Positions 1-10,855 of a DNA stretch of 64,000 bases are shown piece after piece. The notes under the pieces are model-generated. The model had not been told where the DNA came from. It made no database searches and was given only the letters and a program-made list of their open reading frames with translations. The stretch lies in the NCBI GenBank assembly GCA_029582265.1, contig CM055835.1, forward strand, positions 10,984,041-11,048,040, read 5' to 3'. The DNA is from Zoroaster sp. YZ-2022 (lineage: Eukaryota; Echinodermata; Asteroidea; Forcipulatida; Zoroasteridae). Numbering within the stretch: the stretch's first letter is position 1; each line of letters starts with the position of its first letter. Made by a program: the position numbers and the translations under genes.

Positions 1-8
1 GAACTTAC

Positions 9-133
9 CCAGGCAATTCTTGGGGCTGAGTAGCTGTACAAGATGATGGGCGCAGGCATTTTTGACTCGTCCCATCTGCCATTGCTTTGCAGCCTTGTAC
101 ACAGACTCTACTTGGCAGTACAGAACATCAAGC
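9..133 (-). CDS. BTB-Kelch gene, exon carrying the end of BTB and the start of BACK
   Basis: Minus-strand exon of 125 bp, between an acceptor (TTTTTCCCGCAG) and a perfect GTAAGT donor (8-3). Joined in phase to the BTB exon it completes an Arg codon. It then reads LDVLYCQVESVYKAAKQW, followed by QMGRVKNACAHHLVQLL and SPKNCLG. This is the usual last part of a BTB domain (the helix with VYKAAK, then the C..HL segment) running into the BACK linker, where many BTB-Kelch proteins have an N-C pair. One base is left over for the next exon, which must lie left of the window together with the rest of BACK and the Kelch repeats. The exon is too short and too far inside a split codon to appear as an ORF. 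Evidence is the double splice consensus, phase agreement and family fit. Confidence 0.8.
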
Positions 134-1057
134 CTGCGGGAAAAAATAATATATCAAAACCAATTTGATGAGATAAACATACGTGTACCTCGCAAACAGA
201 ACCCAACCAACAATGTCCGTCTTTCACAGAGACTCTGGGTTTCTCAGAACGTAGAACACATGTTTGCATTTACTACTGAAATTCTTGCATTGGGGATATA
301 ATTGATTTACGTTTTGCCCTACACTGACATACGTATGCAGTACTGTACACTAGGTGCTTTCAGAGTATCAGCAGAAAATGTGTTTTATGAAGAACACATT
401 CCACACATTTCCCAGAACATGGAACGTCCTGTACTAGGAAGTTATCGAATCACAGTACATGTAGGTTGAGATCCTGACCGCACAACTTAAAACACTAGAT
501 TAAGTAATGCACTAGATTAAGTAATGCACGTAAAAGAACCCAGAACACTTTCGTGGAAGTGTAGGGGTTTACCCCGGTGTTTCTGGTTCACATTGCAAGC
601 GCCCTTGTTTACAGGTTCCCTCAGGCTTTCGAGCTTACAGTGCTTAAGTGCGCTTTTCTGAGGCTTCCTTGGTTTCAGTACCAGAAATATAAATAAAATA
701 AAAATAAAATAAAAAAATAAACACAGTTCCCTTCCACCATTTAAAATTAAAAAGCAAAATAGTAGTTAACGGCCTTACGTTTTCAAACCTAGCAGGTTTT
801 TCCCCCCCAAAAGGCAAAATGGACAATAAGAACATGTAATTGTAAATGTTTTTTGGTCAAAACCTAAGTTTCTATGATGATGTATTTTGTTTAGTTAAAT
901 GTTTGCTACCAAATACCACTGTTGTACCTTCCCATTAAACCTTATGTTAACTGATCATTTAATATAATTCAAATGGTTTTGAATAATAAATGTAACATGT
1001 GTAATGCTTGCCAAATGGTACTGTCTGCTTTGCTGGCCCCAGGCTAGACCCAAGTGT
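134..1057. other. Intron of the BTB gene, upstream of its first repeat
   Basis: No coding signal is visible. About 295-390 resembles part of the tRNA-like repeat unit found at 29890-30640 (the TTGCCCTACACTGAC motif). About 545-660 resembles 57580-57620 plus 58170-58215 (motifs TACCCC.GTGTTTCTGG and AGTGCTTAAGTG), where a second repeat is inserted. Confidence 0.5.
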
Positions 1058-1387
1058 GGAGTGTCGTGGCCGAGCGGTCTTGCTTACCGGACTCAACTTC
1101 TGGCGTTAGCAGCAGAATGTGGGTTCGAATCCCGGTCGTGACACTTGTGTCCTTGAGCAAGACATTTAACCACAATTGCTTATAGGGGCAGAGGCAGTTT
1201 AACAACTGCCTTGTTCTGAACTAGTAACCCCTCCCAGTCCTATTCGCACCGTGAAGAGGCTGGTTATTAACTAGTCTTGTTTCGGTGCGAGGGGCTGGTT
1301 CTTCAGTGTGGAGTCGTTGTAACAACTCAATGACTTAGTAGCCCCCACCTTGGAGTGGCCATTGGCCTTGTGTGGAGCGACTTGAAT

Positions 1388-1418
<31 letters not shown>
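1058..1418 (+). mobile_element. tRNA-derived SINE, variant body with T-rich tail
   Basis: It starts GTGTCGTGGCCGAGCGGTC, an A-box-like segment (TGGCCGAGCGG), followed about 50 bp later by a B-box (GGTTCGAATCC). This is a tRNA-like Pol III promoter, and the first roughly 140 bp match the SINE at 5431. After CAATTGCTTA the body is unrelated to the other copies. It contains a GTGCGAGGGGCTGG segment and ends AGCGACTTGAATAAT with a T run (1390-1417). It is a second SINE family with the same head but another 3' end, lying in an intron of the BTB gene. Confidence 0.8.
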
Positions 1419-1421
<3 letters not shown>

Positions 1422-1615
1422 AAAAAACAAACTGTGGTGAATGCATCTAAACTGAACATAAACACTGTCAAACATAAAGCTAATCCATCAATAAACAGTT
1501 AGTTGTTTAGTTAATAATGGTCTGTCAACTCACTGTAAAAGTGTATCGAGTGTAGAGGGTTAATACATTCATAAAGCAAAAAGAAGCATTATATTCAAAA
1601 TTCATGTGTACCCAC

Positions 1616-1910
1616 CGGCCAGTGTATGCAAAGTTGACCAGCAACTCCACTGCGGCAGGGCTGACATTCTCCAGTCGGTGTTTCAGGGGAATGCTGTTGT
1701 TCTCCAGACTCTTGTAGAAATCAAAGAGGAAGGGACTACTGCAGGCAAGCACGGCCCGGTGGGCTGGGACGATGTGGTTCTCGATCGAAAGGTGGACATC
1801 GGCAAACTGATGCTGCTTCCGGAGCTCATTAAGGTAGGCCATAACAGCACTCGGGCCCGCTTCGTCCTCGTACAACAGGGGCTGGTCGGAAACGACAAAT
1901 TTCCGATCCT
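1616..1910 (-). CDS. BTB-Kelch gene, BTB/POZ domain exon (IVNS1ABP-like)
   Basis: Minus-strand exon of 295 bp. It is bounded by an acceptor (CACCTACCAG, then AGGATCGG) and a GTGGGT donor after base 1616. It encodes most of a BTB/POZ domain: an LNELRKQHQFADVHL segment, the signature AHRAVLACSSPFLFDF, and ELLVNFAYTGR at the end. BTB domains dimerise and, in BTB-Kelch proteins, often recruit Cullin-3 or bind actin-associated partners. The YEDEA lead-in, the spacing and the RAVLAC.SP.LF core resemble the IVNS1ABP (NS1-binding protein) type more than the average KLHL protein; this is recognition from memory, not a search. The reading frame is open across the whole exon and continues in phase into exons on both sides. 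The plus-strand ORF over the same bases is a shadow. BTB identity is very likely; the orthologue assignment is tentative. Confidence 0.85.
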
Positions 1911-2169
1911 CTGGTAGGTGAGAATGAGGAAAGTGTTGTTATCATGGCAGAACACTTTAAAGCTGATAATCTGGCATACCTCTGTGGTAAAAATATATGA
2001 CAACCCATAGCAATTTCCTCGATTTTTATATCAAAAGCAAAACCTCAGCTGTTCTTCAAAGACTTTCTCGACCATCCCATAACCTCGTCCAAGAAATTCG
2101 CATCCTGATTCTGATTGCCAAAACAGAAAGAGGAATAACTGAGGTAAAAGACGTTAGGGTTTGTGACAT

Positions 2170-2517
2170 CTACAATCAATGTCTGGAAGGATGCAATCTC
2201 CATTGGAAACCCCACAGGCAGCCGAGCTACATGTACATGTACTTGTTTATAATAATAGACCGTTCTGATGTGGCGGCCATCTTTGAGCGGTGACCATCAA
2301 GAGAATAGTTATCACACTGAGGGGCTAGATACTATAGACTGATCTACAATCAATGTCTGGAAGGATGCAATCTCCATTGGAAACCCCACAGGCAGCCGAG
2401 CTATATGTACATGTACTTGTTTATAATAATAGACCATTCTGATGTGGCGGCCATCTTTGAGCGGTGACCATCAAGAGAATAGTTATCACACTGAGAGGCT
2501 AGATACTATAGACTGAC
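2170..2517. repeat. 174-bp tandem duplication
   Basis: Two nearly identical copies start at 2170 and 2344 (CTACAATCAATGTCTGGAAG at both). Each contains an ATGTACATGTAC stretch and GATGTGGCGGCCATC. They differ by only a few substitutions. They are intronic in the BTB gene, and no ORF is maintained. Confidence 0.9.
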
Positions 2518-2658
2518 CAATCACAGTATGCGCATACAGCACATGCACAGTTTAATCTACTGTGTTAAAAGTGTACAATATTAAACATTACTAGAAATAT
2601 CAAACTAACAAATTATCATGTAAAAGCTTACTTGATGTAAAGTTGGTGCAATTATTAA

Positions 2659-3037
2659 CCCCAACCCCCCCTGGCTAGGAACCTTCCTGAACCCAAACCC
2701 CCTATAGTGATTCTGGCTAGGAACCTTCTTTAACCCTAACCCCCTAGGTACTCTGGCTAGGAACCTTCCTGAACCCTAACCCCCTATAGGTATTCTGGCT
2801 AGGAACCTTCCTGAATCCTCCAAAATCCATCAGTGCACTTTTGGAAACATGCCCTCGTCTTCAAAATGCAGCATGCATTTTCATTGATCTTTCATATTCA
2901 GCACTTATGGCCTGTACTTCTTGCCAGGTCGTAATTTTGTCCCATTTGAAGAGGTGAAAGTACCAGTTTCCAACAGTGCTGAATTTTTCAAAAAAAGTGC
3001 CCCTTGGAGGATTTTGAAGGATTAGGGGTGGTTAGGG
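2659..3037. mobile_element. TTAA MITE, family 1, expanded copy
   Basis: Left flank TTAA (2655-2658) then CCCCAACCCCC; right end GGTTAGGG then TTTA, a one-base change from TTAA. The core from about 2815 matches the copy at 31716-31973. Here the left part is enlarged by four tandem copies of a roughly 45-bp unit containing CTGGCTAGGAACCTTC (2670-2815). It also carries the AATCCTCCAAAATCC and GGATTTTGAAGGATT motifs typical of this group. Confidence 0.75.
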
Positions 3038-4079
3038 TTTACTCATCCTGAAAATTAATCAGTCTCAGATGCTTTTCATTGTACAACAAAAAAAGCAATT
3101 GTGTTGATTTTCAAAAGTTGCCATCTGACAACTTTTTATCAACATGAAACAAAAATTGTGGCTTTCTCACAAAATGTGCGCACCTGTCAGGATGAATGTT
3201 TTTGGTTAAGTTTAGCTACATGTACCGTATGTGACTTGTACCGTGTATGACATGTACCGTATGTGACCAGAGTTGTTCCTTCATGTTAAATGCCAGAGTA
3301 AACTCTGGGTAAAAGTCATGATATACACTGTATACATCCATACCTTGTGAAGATCAAGATATATATATATATATATTTTTTTTTTAAACTGATGTTAGAA
3401 AGATAAACAATTTTATGAGATAAATCATATCAATTCATACTCTTTTTGATAGCTTCATTCACTTTTAGCATATAAATGCCACAATGGTGAACGTCTGAAA
3501 TTTGCAGTTTGGTTGTTTATTTTTTCTATGAAGGAAAGCACTTCAGACAATGACAGGTACATGTACCTTTTATGCCAACTTTACATTAAGTAATCTGTCA
3601 AATAATCATTCAGCAATTTTTTTTGTAATATGGTAATAGCACGGATCGACAATGACATCACACACACACACACACACACTGCTTCTGCAATAACAATGTC
3701 AACAAAATGTATCCGAGGTCAGTCAGTTTTTAGAAATAAGCTGCATCGGTGAACAACTTAATTACATAAACGTGTATCCTGCAAGTGTCATAAGCAGTAC
3801 ATTATAATGAAAATACTAGTACAAGTAAAAGGTTAATTGTATCAAGAGCCTTACCATGATTTCTGTAATTATAACAATTACTGTACCAAAAAAAACTAGA
3901 TGGCCATAACGTCAAAAAGGTCTACTGCAAGTTCAGTGTTTCACCCTACTAACAAAATAATGAAAACTGCGTTGAGTTATCTTAGTATACAGCACACACA
4001 ATCACAAAATAAATAAAAAATTAAAAACAGTTACGGGTGGTACTACTTACATGTGACTGAACCATGAAAAATGTCAGTT
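3038..4079. other. Intronic sequence without gene; microsatellites
   Basis: AT-rich sequence with an (AT)n/T run at 3358-3386 and a (CA)n run at 3660-3679. ATGTACCG-type motifs cluster at 3220-3265. No coding or element ends were recognised. Confidence 0.5.
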
Positions 4080-4670
4080 AAAGGGAAGGTACAGCATTGG
4101 TAATGTTGGCAAAACTGCTTCTACGAGTATGCTTACTCTCTTTGAATCAAGATATACATTGAAGGGAAGGTACAGCATCGGTCACGTTGGCAAAACTGCT
4201 TCTACGAGTATGCTTACTCTCTTTGAATCAAGATATACATTGAAGGGAATGAACAGCATTGGTAATGTTGGCCAAACTGCTTCTATGAGTATGCTTACTC
4301 TCTTTGAATCAAGACATATACTACTCAAAACAATTTAGGGAACACCGGAATAATCTCAGTTAAAGCAAGATCATTTATTTCAGACAAACACAATGTTTCA
4401 CAGAATTGATGAGAAACAAATGCACAATGAAACAGATGACAAAGGATGCATGTAGTGATTACACATTTCATGACATGACTACTGAAAGAGAGAGGGGGTT
4501 GCAAATGAAAATCCCGGTTCATGGAACATTTCAAACCTATTTGATGTTAAAAATCCGGTGTTCCCTAAATTGTTTTGAGTAGTATACATTGAAGGGAAGG
4601 TACAACATTGGTGATGTTGGCAAAACTGCTTCTACGAGTACGCTTACTCTCTTTGAATCAAGATATACAT
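4080..4670. repeat. 81-bp tandem repeat array, four units
   Basis: Units start GAAGGGAAGGTACAGCATTGG at 4080, 4161, 4242 and, after an inserted MITE, 4589. Because 81 is a multiple of three, one frame stays open through three units and gives a repeated peptide; this is a by-product, not a gene. A related fragment (GAGTATGCTTAC..TTTGAATCAAGA) appears near 30650. Confidence 0.85.
4321..4582. mobile_element. Tc1/mariner-type MITE inside the 81-bp array
   Basis: Long, almost perfect terminal inverted repeats: CTACTCAAAACAATTTAGGG at the left and its complement at the right. Each end abuts TA (4319-4320, 4583-4584). The neighbouring uninterrupted units read GATATACATT at the same place, so the insertion duplicated TA. 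Length is 262 bp, too short for a transposase. The ORF inside is spurious. Confidence 0.85.
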
Positions 4671-5281
4671 TAACCAATCTAAGTCATGAAAAGGCATTCA
4701 CAATTGTTAACAGAAACCACTTGGAATGAAAAGTTGTCGTCTGGCAACTGTTTGTTCCTTTGAAATGAGAGCACTTCAGACAGATTAACTGTTCAGGATG
4801 ATTTATACCTTTCCAACCTCACATCAAGTTACATGAAAAGCTTTTGGAAAATAATTTTCTAATATTCTAATTGGGTGATTGCCAATGTTGTATCTTCCCT
4901 TTAACAATAGCCTAAAATATGCACCGGGGGGAGGGGGGAGGGGGTATAGTGTTTTGCATTCACAAATTAATGATTTGTTAATATCTAAAATTCATCAAAC
5001 ACCCAATTTTTTATGAAGATTATTACATGTCTGCGAGGCCTTCAATACCATGGCAATGTCGCTGACCCTAGAGCCGTTTCAAAAATGTACAGCTGGAATA
5101 AAACCTTGAGGGAAAAAATGTAAGGATCTCCCGAGTGTCTGGAATAAAATAATGACAATACAGTACTTTCAATCTTTGTAAATGTCAAATAAACTAACAT
5201 AAGTTACTTAATATCACATTAATACTACATGTAGAAATAATTCATGCATATAAAGACATTCATGTGTTTTTTCATTATTTC

Positions 5282-5314
<33 letters not shown>

Positions 5315-5430
5315 GTTGGGTACATTGGTTATTTTGTTGAAATGTTACTAAAAGGGGCAATATCTTCACGATCACAAGGGCATGGAATCAGAGTACTCGG
5401 CTTATATTAACTCAGTGACTGACAATAAGA
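4671..5430. other. Intronic sequence without gene
   Basis: AT-rich, with a G-rich run near 4925-4943 and a T run at 5289-5311. No element boundaries or exons were recognised. Confidence 0.45.
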
Positions 5431-5800
5431 GAGTGTCGTGGCCGAGCAGTCTAGCTTACCGGACTCAAGTTCTGGTGTGAGCAGCAGAATGTGGGTTCGA
5501 ATCCCGGCCGTGACACTTGTGTCCTTGAGCAAGACACTTAACCATAGTTGCTTCTCTCCACCCAGGGGTTAAATGGGTACCTGTGAGGGCAGAGTTGGTT
5601 GATGAGCCCTATATGCGCTGTAATGGCAGCAATTGAGCTGTATACTCCCCAGGGAGCTGAGATGGTTTCAGGAATGATTTATGAGCCTTATGAGCCTTAT
5701 GAGCAGGGGTAATAATATAATGCGCCTTGAGCACCACTTAGTTGGTGGATACGTGCGCTATATAAGTCCACACATTATTATTATTATTATTATTATTATT
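5431..5800 (+). mobile_element. tRNA-derived SINE, complete copy with ATT tail
   Basis: Head GAGTGTCGTGGCCGAGCAGTC (A-box-like), B-box GGGTTCGAATCC at 5493-5504, then the conserved body (TTGAGCAAGACACTTAACC, GGGAGCTGAGATGGTTTC). The LINE-like tail GCGCCTTGAGCACC..GTGCGCTATATAAG is followed by (ATT)n. It is the reference copy for those at 28661, 33171, 39050 and 46421, and for the tail fragment at 55802. Confidence 0.92.
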
Positions 5801-5954
5801 AATACCCCACATGATAAGGCCATATTACCGTTGCTGACTGCATAAAATGACCCAGAAATTTTCAGTCACCGATGTTCATCTTAAACTACATGTAGGACAC
5901 CAATTCCATGCCCAGTTGAAAGTCTACTCTGATTGTGATGACAATGTCCCTTAA

Positions 5955-6036
5955 CCCTAACTCCCTAGGCATTGTATTAAAACAATAAAAATCCTTCAAA
6001 ATCCTCCAACTGGCTTTGTTGTCTAGGGAGTTAGGG
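5955..6036. mobile_element. 82-bp TTAA MITE, copy 1
   Basis: TTAA at 5951-5954 and 6037-6040 flanks an 82-bp element with ends CCCTAACTCCCTAGG and CTAGGGAGTTAGGG. The middle holds ATCCTTCAAAATCCTCCAAC. Two other copies of identical length lie at 46213 and 57295. It is non-autonomous, and the structure is piggyBac-like. Confidence 0.88.
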
Positions 6037-6040
6037 TTAA

Positions 6041-7886
6041 TACACCACATTAATACTACATGTAGAAATAATTCATGCATACATAGTGTTTTTCATTATT
6101 TCACCAGCATTTGTCTTTTTTTCTAAAGTTACTTTCAAAATGAAGTATTTCACCAAATCAAAGGACATGTACTCATAATGTACAATTTGAACGCTAATTT
6201 ATTTCATTCATCAATGAGTTTGTTCACTTAACCATACTACAATCAATTATTTTGTCACATACATACATTTTTTTTTTTCAAGTAAAACAACAATTAACTG
6301 TTTTAACACCCCCTGCTAAACAAAGTATTTGCGAAATTAATCAGAACATCAATGCTGAATGATAATGCACTATTCTTGCAGATCCTCATAGATTGTGTAC
6401 ACTGTGTTTGTCTGTGTAAAAAATGTGTGTTCGTGTTCAACTTCACGTCAACATCTTAATAAAAGACCTTGACATCAGTCACTGTGTATAGAAGATAACT
6501 GTACTCGTGATGACACTGTAATTTATTGATCACAAAAGCCACATATTGTGGCAAATCAAAAGACAAAAAATTTTTTTTGTGCAATTGTAAAAATCAAAGG
6601 TAATATGCATTCAACAATCAATTTCTGATCGGGGGGGGGGGGGGGGGTGATCAATGCAACAGGGAAGTGCAAAATGTCAACTTCTTAAACTCCTGTAGGA
6701 ATTATTTAAATGTATGGCGTCCGAAACGGAAGAATGTTTTAAGGCATAGAGCCACTATGAATTCTGTGATACAACATGTACACGTATTCACAGCTAAAAT
6801 GTCATTAAAATGAATACATGTGTAGTACATACATGTGTATTCATGGTTGAAATGTAATAACATGTATAAATCATGGATATAAAAAAAAATATTATTTGAT
6901 GAAAAATTGTTTAACTTGTGAAATTTTCAGACCGGAAATTTCCACATAATTTCAAACTTCTCAAAACAGGATTTTGTTTATAAAGTGAATAGAGTGTTTT
7001 TAAGGGCTTATCTTTACAAAAAGAAAATTACATGTAATATAATAAAAAACAAAAAATCCCCCCCCCCCCCCCCCCCTCCCACAATGAAACTATAGATCTA
7101 GAAGGAAGGGTGCGTCTGACCACTTTACTCTGGTAACATGCCTGTACCATATTTCATGGGGTACCAACCTTAACAAACAAAAAAACAGTTGAAGTTTCAT
7201 ACATATTTGTTCACAGCCATAAACACATGTATTTCGCCCATGTGAAGTGTTACTTGATAGTATTTGTTTTTCCTTTTCTTTGCACATTTTGTGAAACGTG
7301 TCATTATCATGAATCAGTCGTCCTTTCTGCAAGGAAAATAGCAAATTACAGGAAACTACTGGATATACTTTTGTGTATGTGTGCGTGGGGGGGGGGGAGA
7401 GGGGTGTGAATGTGTGTGCACTTGTACTACATACCGTCCAAGGACTTGTAACAAAAGGGACAACTGGTCCTTGGTCGCCCGTTCTTTGTTATCAGAAGTC
7501 CTCGGAAAGACATCGTGCACAAAACCAATGGAGATTACTTCAAAGTCAAGACACAAAGTCAAGACAGAAAACATTCATCCAATTTCTTTATATTACATTT
7601 ACCGTTCATGTACCCAATTAAACTGGATACCACCACATACACGTACATGTACATGTACATTTGACAATTTTTGAGGTTATGCTATCAAAATAAAGGGAAA
7701 AAAAGGAAAAAGAAGAAAAAAGGAGAACATCTGAAGAATCAGCCAGCCATTTTTAGTGTCAGCCAGCCATCAAATTGTGGAAGCATCCATCTTGGGGGGA
7801 AAACATGCCCGATAAAAGTACTCCTTAAAAAGATGCTAAAAAAAAATTAAAAAAAAAAAAAAAAAAAAGCCAGCCCAGAAACACAC
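6041..7886. other. Intronic sequence without gene; homopolymer runs
   Basis: AT-rich intron DNA with a G run at 6631-6647, a C run at 7058-7075, a G-rich stretch at 7387-7398 and an A run near 7850-7868. The overlapping ORFs around 7090-7670 lack splice context and family resemblance. Confidence 0.45.
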
Positions 7887-7973
7887 CGTGTCCTCGCTTG
7901 TGTACTCCACGTGCAAATCCATTGTTAGTTTGTAGCGAGCCGTTTCCGTCGTGGATTTCCAGAGAGTCCATAC
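7887..7973 (-). CDS. BTB-Kelch gene, first coding exon (start codon at 7971-7969)
   Basis: Minus-strand exon. A good acceptor (TTCATTTGCAG) lies just upstream, so a further 5' untranslated exon probably exists to the right. The ATG follows two bases into the exon in a good context (GGTATGG). The exon encodes 28 residues, beginning MDSLEIHDGNG, then one base of the next codon. It ends at a GTGTGT donor (7886-7881). That phase matches exactly the two bases that open the BTB exon at 1910, giving a split Glu codon. Two other frames are also partly open here, so the frame choice rests on the ATG and on phase agreement. The N-terminus ahead of the BTB domain is not conserved enough to recognise. 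The intron to the next exon is about 6 kb and full of repeats. Moderate confidence as an exon, lower for the exact start. Confidence 0.6.
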
Positions 7974-8669
7974 CTGCAAATGAAGAGAACACACCAAGAA
8001 AAAAACATGAACAAAAAACTCAGATGCCAGAAGCAAGCAGAGAAAAAAAAAAAACACAAACAGAAATCTATATGGCTAAATGTGATACAATTACTTAAGT
8101 GCATTACCTATACATTACCTGTTTGTGCAACCCCACCATGTTTTGTGCATGAATAGCTATCCGATACTAATCCACACTGGAAAGTAACACGACGATTTCA
8201 TGTGTACATCTTGCATTAGGGTTGCCATGGAAATCGACAATATTTCATCATGCGCATGAATAAACTATTGCATAAAAATAACCTTTACATGTAAATGGCA
8301 AACGATTTCATCTGTGAATATTTCTGTTCATATACAAATAAATTTCACTAGAAATGTAACATTTCATTAACAAAAGGGAAAAAACAACACGAATGATTGT
8401 ACATGTGACAGTTAATTGATACAAACATGAATCACATCAATTGCAACATATATTTTCTAGGGAAAACATCAAAATTCCTGCATCTTGCATGTCAGTAGTG
8501 TATTAAGATACAAAGTTCCAACATTTCCCCTCAGTTTGCTAAATTAATAGGCAGAGGATTTCCTTTTTCAAAGTGAAGGTACAAATGAGAAAGAAATGGA
8601 AAACAGCGCGACAACTGCGACACAGTAGTGAACACCAAAAGCTTAGTTGCTACATATATGTATTTGTTA

Positions 8670-8870
8670 TCACATTATATGTATATACTGAATGTAAGGA
8701 GTAGAAGCCAGGGTTTCAAAGTAGGGTGTCTAAATTTACTTTTCTTTGAAAAACAGGTTGTCCACAAGTTTACCTTACAAACAATATGTGTATTACAAAT
8801 AAAACAGGGTGTCCATTTTGGAAACAGGGCATCCGAAAGACACCCAAAGGTACTGCTGGCCAACATAAAC
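8670..8870. repeat. Degenerate GGGTGTC(C/T)AAA repeat fragment
   Basis: Contains CAGGGTTTCAAAGTAGGGTGTC and, further on, GAAAGACACCC. These resemble motifs at 25078-25150 and at 57650-58140. It is probably an old DNA-transposon fragment; ends and target site are not resolved. Confidence 0.4.
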
Positions 8871-9440
8871 TTATGGCCACACTGCATACATGTAAATGAA
8901 CAGTGTGATATTGTTGAGCGAACAAAGAAATATTTTCAACATCTATAATGTACAGTGTGTATGTTCTGGGAGGGCGCTAGTCCGAGACAATGAAACCCAA
9001 TACAACTGGTGCAGCCTGGGATCATGCCTCGAGCTGTGATGCTAAACCTTGGAAGCAGCGGTCCGTGGGATCACTCGGTTTCTGTTGCCATGGAACTAGA
9101 GAAGCATGCATGCACAATTTTAGATACGTAAATGTACATGTACATGTACGTTGGAAACTTGTTCTTTCAGTATACTCTGTAGATATACTTACTGTGCATG
9201 TACGGTGTAAACATTTTATGTGTTATTATGGAAAACGAAAGTGTAAAATAATCTATGTGTATGCAATTTACCCAAAAAAAATGTGGGCGTCAAGTAAATT
9301 ATCACTCACAAATTCCTTTAATATTCTAATTTAAGCTCTTGTTTGTTCAAAAATGACTCCATCTAAAATATTTCTAATACATGTTAGTGCCTTAAGTGTC
9401 AGTCTTCATCCTGGACAATATACTTATCACAGACAATATT

Positions 9441-9850
9441 CTAATGCACAGAAAATGAAAATGGAAATGAAAGCGGATAGTCAAAATGCCAACCATTCAA
9501 GCTCTCCATAGCTTTCGTAACAAACAAAAATATCCAAATGAATGCCCCTATGCTAGGTATGTGCGTATCCCACGCATTGTCGCAAATCTTTTCGGCCGCG
9601 GCCTCAATCTCGGGTTGAATCGCCGTGGCGAAGACGGCCGTGGAGATAGCGCTTTGTAACGTTTCGCTGAGGCCGTTCTTTTTGACGTACCCAGGAGATT
9701 TTTTTTCAAAGACGTAGATCAAATATTCTACTTCAACCTCGTTCTCAAATTTTCTGAATCACTGGCATCTAGAAGTTTCCAAAAAGTATTCTCGAAATTT
9801 GGGTTCGCTCTTGCTCATCAAAACCATCGACGATTTACCAAAAGGTGAGT
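9441..9850. other. CpG-rich block, possible exon or promoter region
   Basis: Bases 9580-9690 are much richer in CG dinucleotides than their surroundings. The minus strand is open for about 93 codons from 9722 to 9441 and includes AISTAVFATAIQPEIEAAAE, a composition that looks more protein-like than most ORFs here. On the plus strand a consensus donor (CCAAAAG then GTGAGT) lies at 9844-9850, after a frame open since about 9716. Neither frame is recognised, and no matching acceptor or donor pair fixes an exon. It lies about 1.5 kb upstream of the first coding exon of the BTB gene, so an untranslated first exon or promoter is one possibility; an unrecognised transposon is another. Confidence 0.25.
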
Positions 9851-10120
9851 AATATCACTTATCAAACCACAAATATCATTTTTCTATACTTGTTTTCTAC
9901 CTATTGGCCAATTTTGACGGCGATTGAACGTCTCCCAGTTATGTTTTTTGGACTCCCCAAACATCGATGTCAACCAAAGATTGTATTGCGCCGCGTTCAG
10001 CGCGCTATAGACCTACCAATTTTCAGTCCGATAAATCGTCCGTTTAAACCTAATAAGTAATATACATCGGCGTAACACAATAATATTAGTTTTCATGAAC
10101 TTATTTCATTTTTTTTCTTC

Positions 10121-10420
10121 ATATTTCCAGTCCAATATCATTTATTGTTTTTATGTTTATTTAAATCAGGGATAAGAATTTCTCGCGGATTTCAGTATAA
10201 ATATAAAAAATTATCAGATTTGAGTAATTTGTTTTCTCTATTTTTTAAAATCTATTTTCATTATTGTTTTATATTTCCAGTCCAATATAATTTATAAATT
10301 GTTTTAATATTAAATTAAATCAGGGATGAGAGGCTTTCGAAGATTTTAGTGTAAAAATATGAAAACAATCCTCAGATTTGAGTAATTTATTTTCTTTCAT
10401 TATTTTTTAAATTTATTATT
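10121..10420. repeat. 150-bp tandem duplication
   Basis: Two diverged copies begin ATATTTCCAGTCCAATAT at 10121 and 10271. Both contain AAATCAGGGAT.AGA and AGATTTGAGTAATTT. They are AT-rich and not coding. Confidence 0.75.
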
Positions 10421-10855
10421 ATTTTTTTAACACATTTTTTTTGTATTTCTTATTTGTAAATCAGCACTACAAAACAAACTAATCATTGAATTAGCCTGGA
10501 AATAGGTTATTATTCTTCCTCTTTTCCCAAGCATTCCAGTGATACCAACCTTTTGAAAATCGGACAAGAATTAAGAAAGTTATGATATGGAATCCGAGAA
10601 AATCTAGGAAACGGGTCACAAATCAAATTTACATTTCTTTTGTTTTTCCTTATAAAATAATTGCCATTTACGGGCCTAAAATTGCCGGATTCAACATGTC
10701 ATAACTTCCTTATTTTTGGTCACAGGAAGATGATCCTTATATCATTGTAATCATCTATTCAAGACCTTGACAATGATACCAGTTGTATTGGAATCTGTTG
10801 ATTTTGAAAATTTTTGTCACATAGCTACCTATGCAGGATATGAGCTTTGTCGTAA
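10421..10855. other. Unassigned AT-rich sequence
   Basis: No repeats with clear ends and no coding signal were recognised between the duplication and the next TTAA element. Confidence 0.4.

Noticed and set aside
1058..1150. Functional tRNA gene with GGTTCGAATCC
   Set aside because: It is the head of a dispersed SINE with many copies, and the 3' side is SINE body instead of an acceptor stem.
1606..1917. 103-codon plus-strand ORF over the BTB exon
   Set aside because: It is the shadow of the minus-strand BTB exon, which has splice sites and a recognisable domain.
2655..3041. Interstitial telomere (TTAGGG-like strings)
   Set aside because: TTAGGGTTAA and CCCTAACCCC occur only once or twice at MITE ends; there is no run of telomeric repeats.
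4129..4338. Repeated 69-residue ORF
   Set aside because: Produced by an 81-bp tandem repeat whose length is a multiple of three; no start context or domain.
7356..7674. Four overlapping ORFs around 7.4-7.6 kb
   Set aside because: Open on both strands around a G-rich run; no domain or splice pair in phase with the BTB gene.
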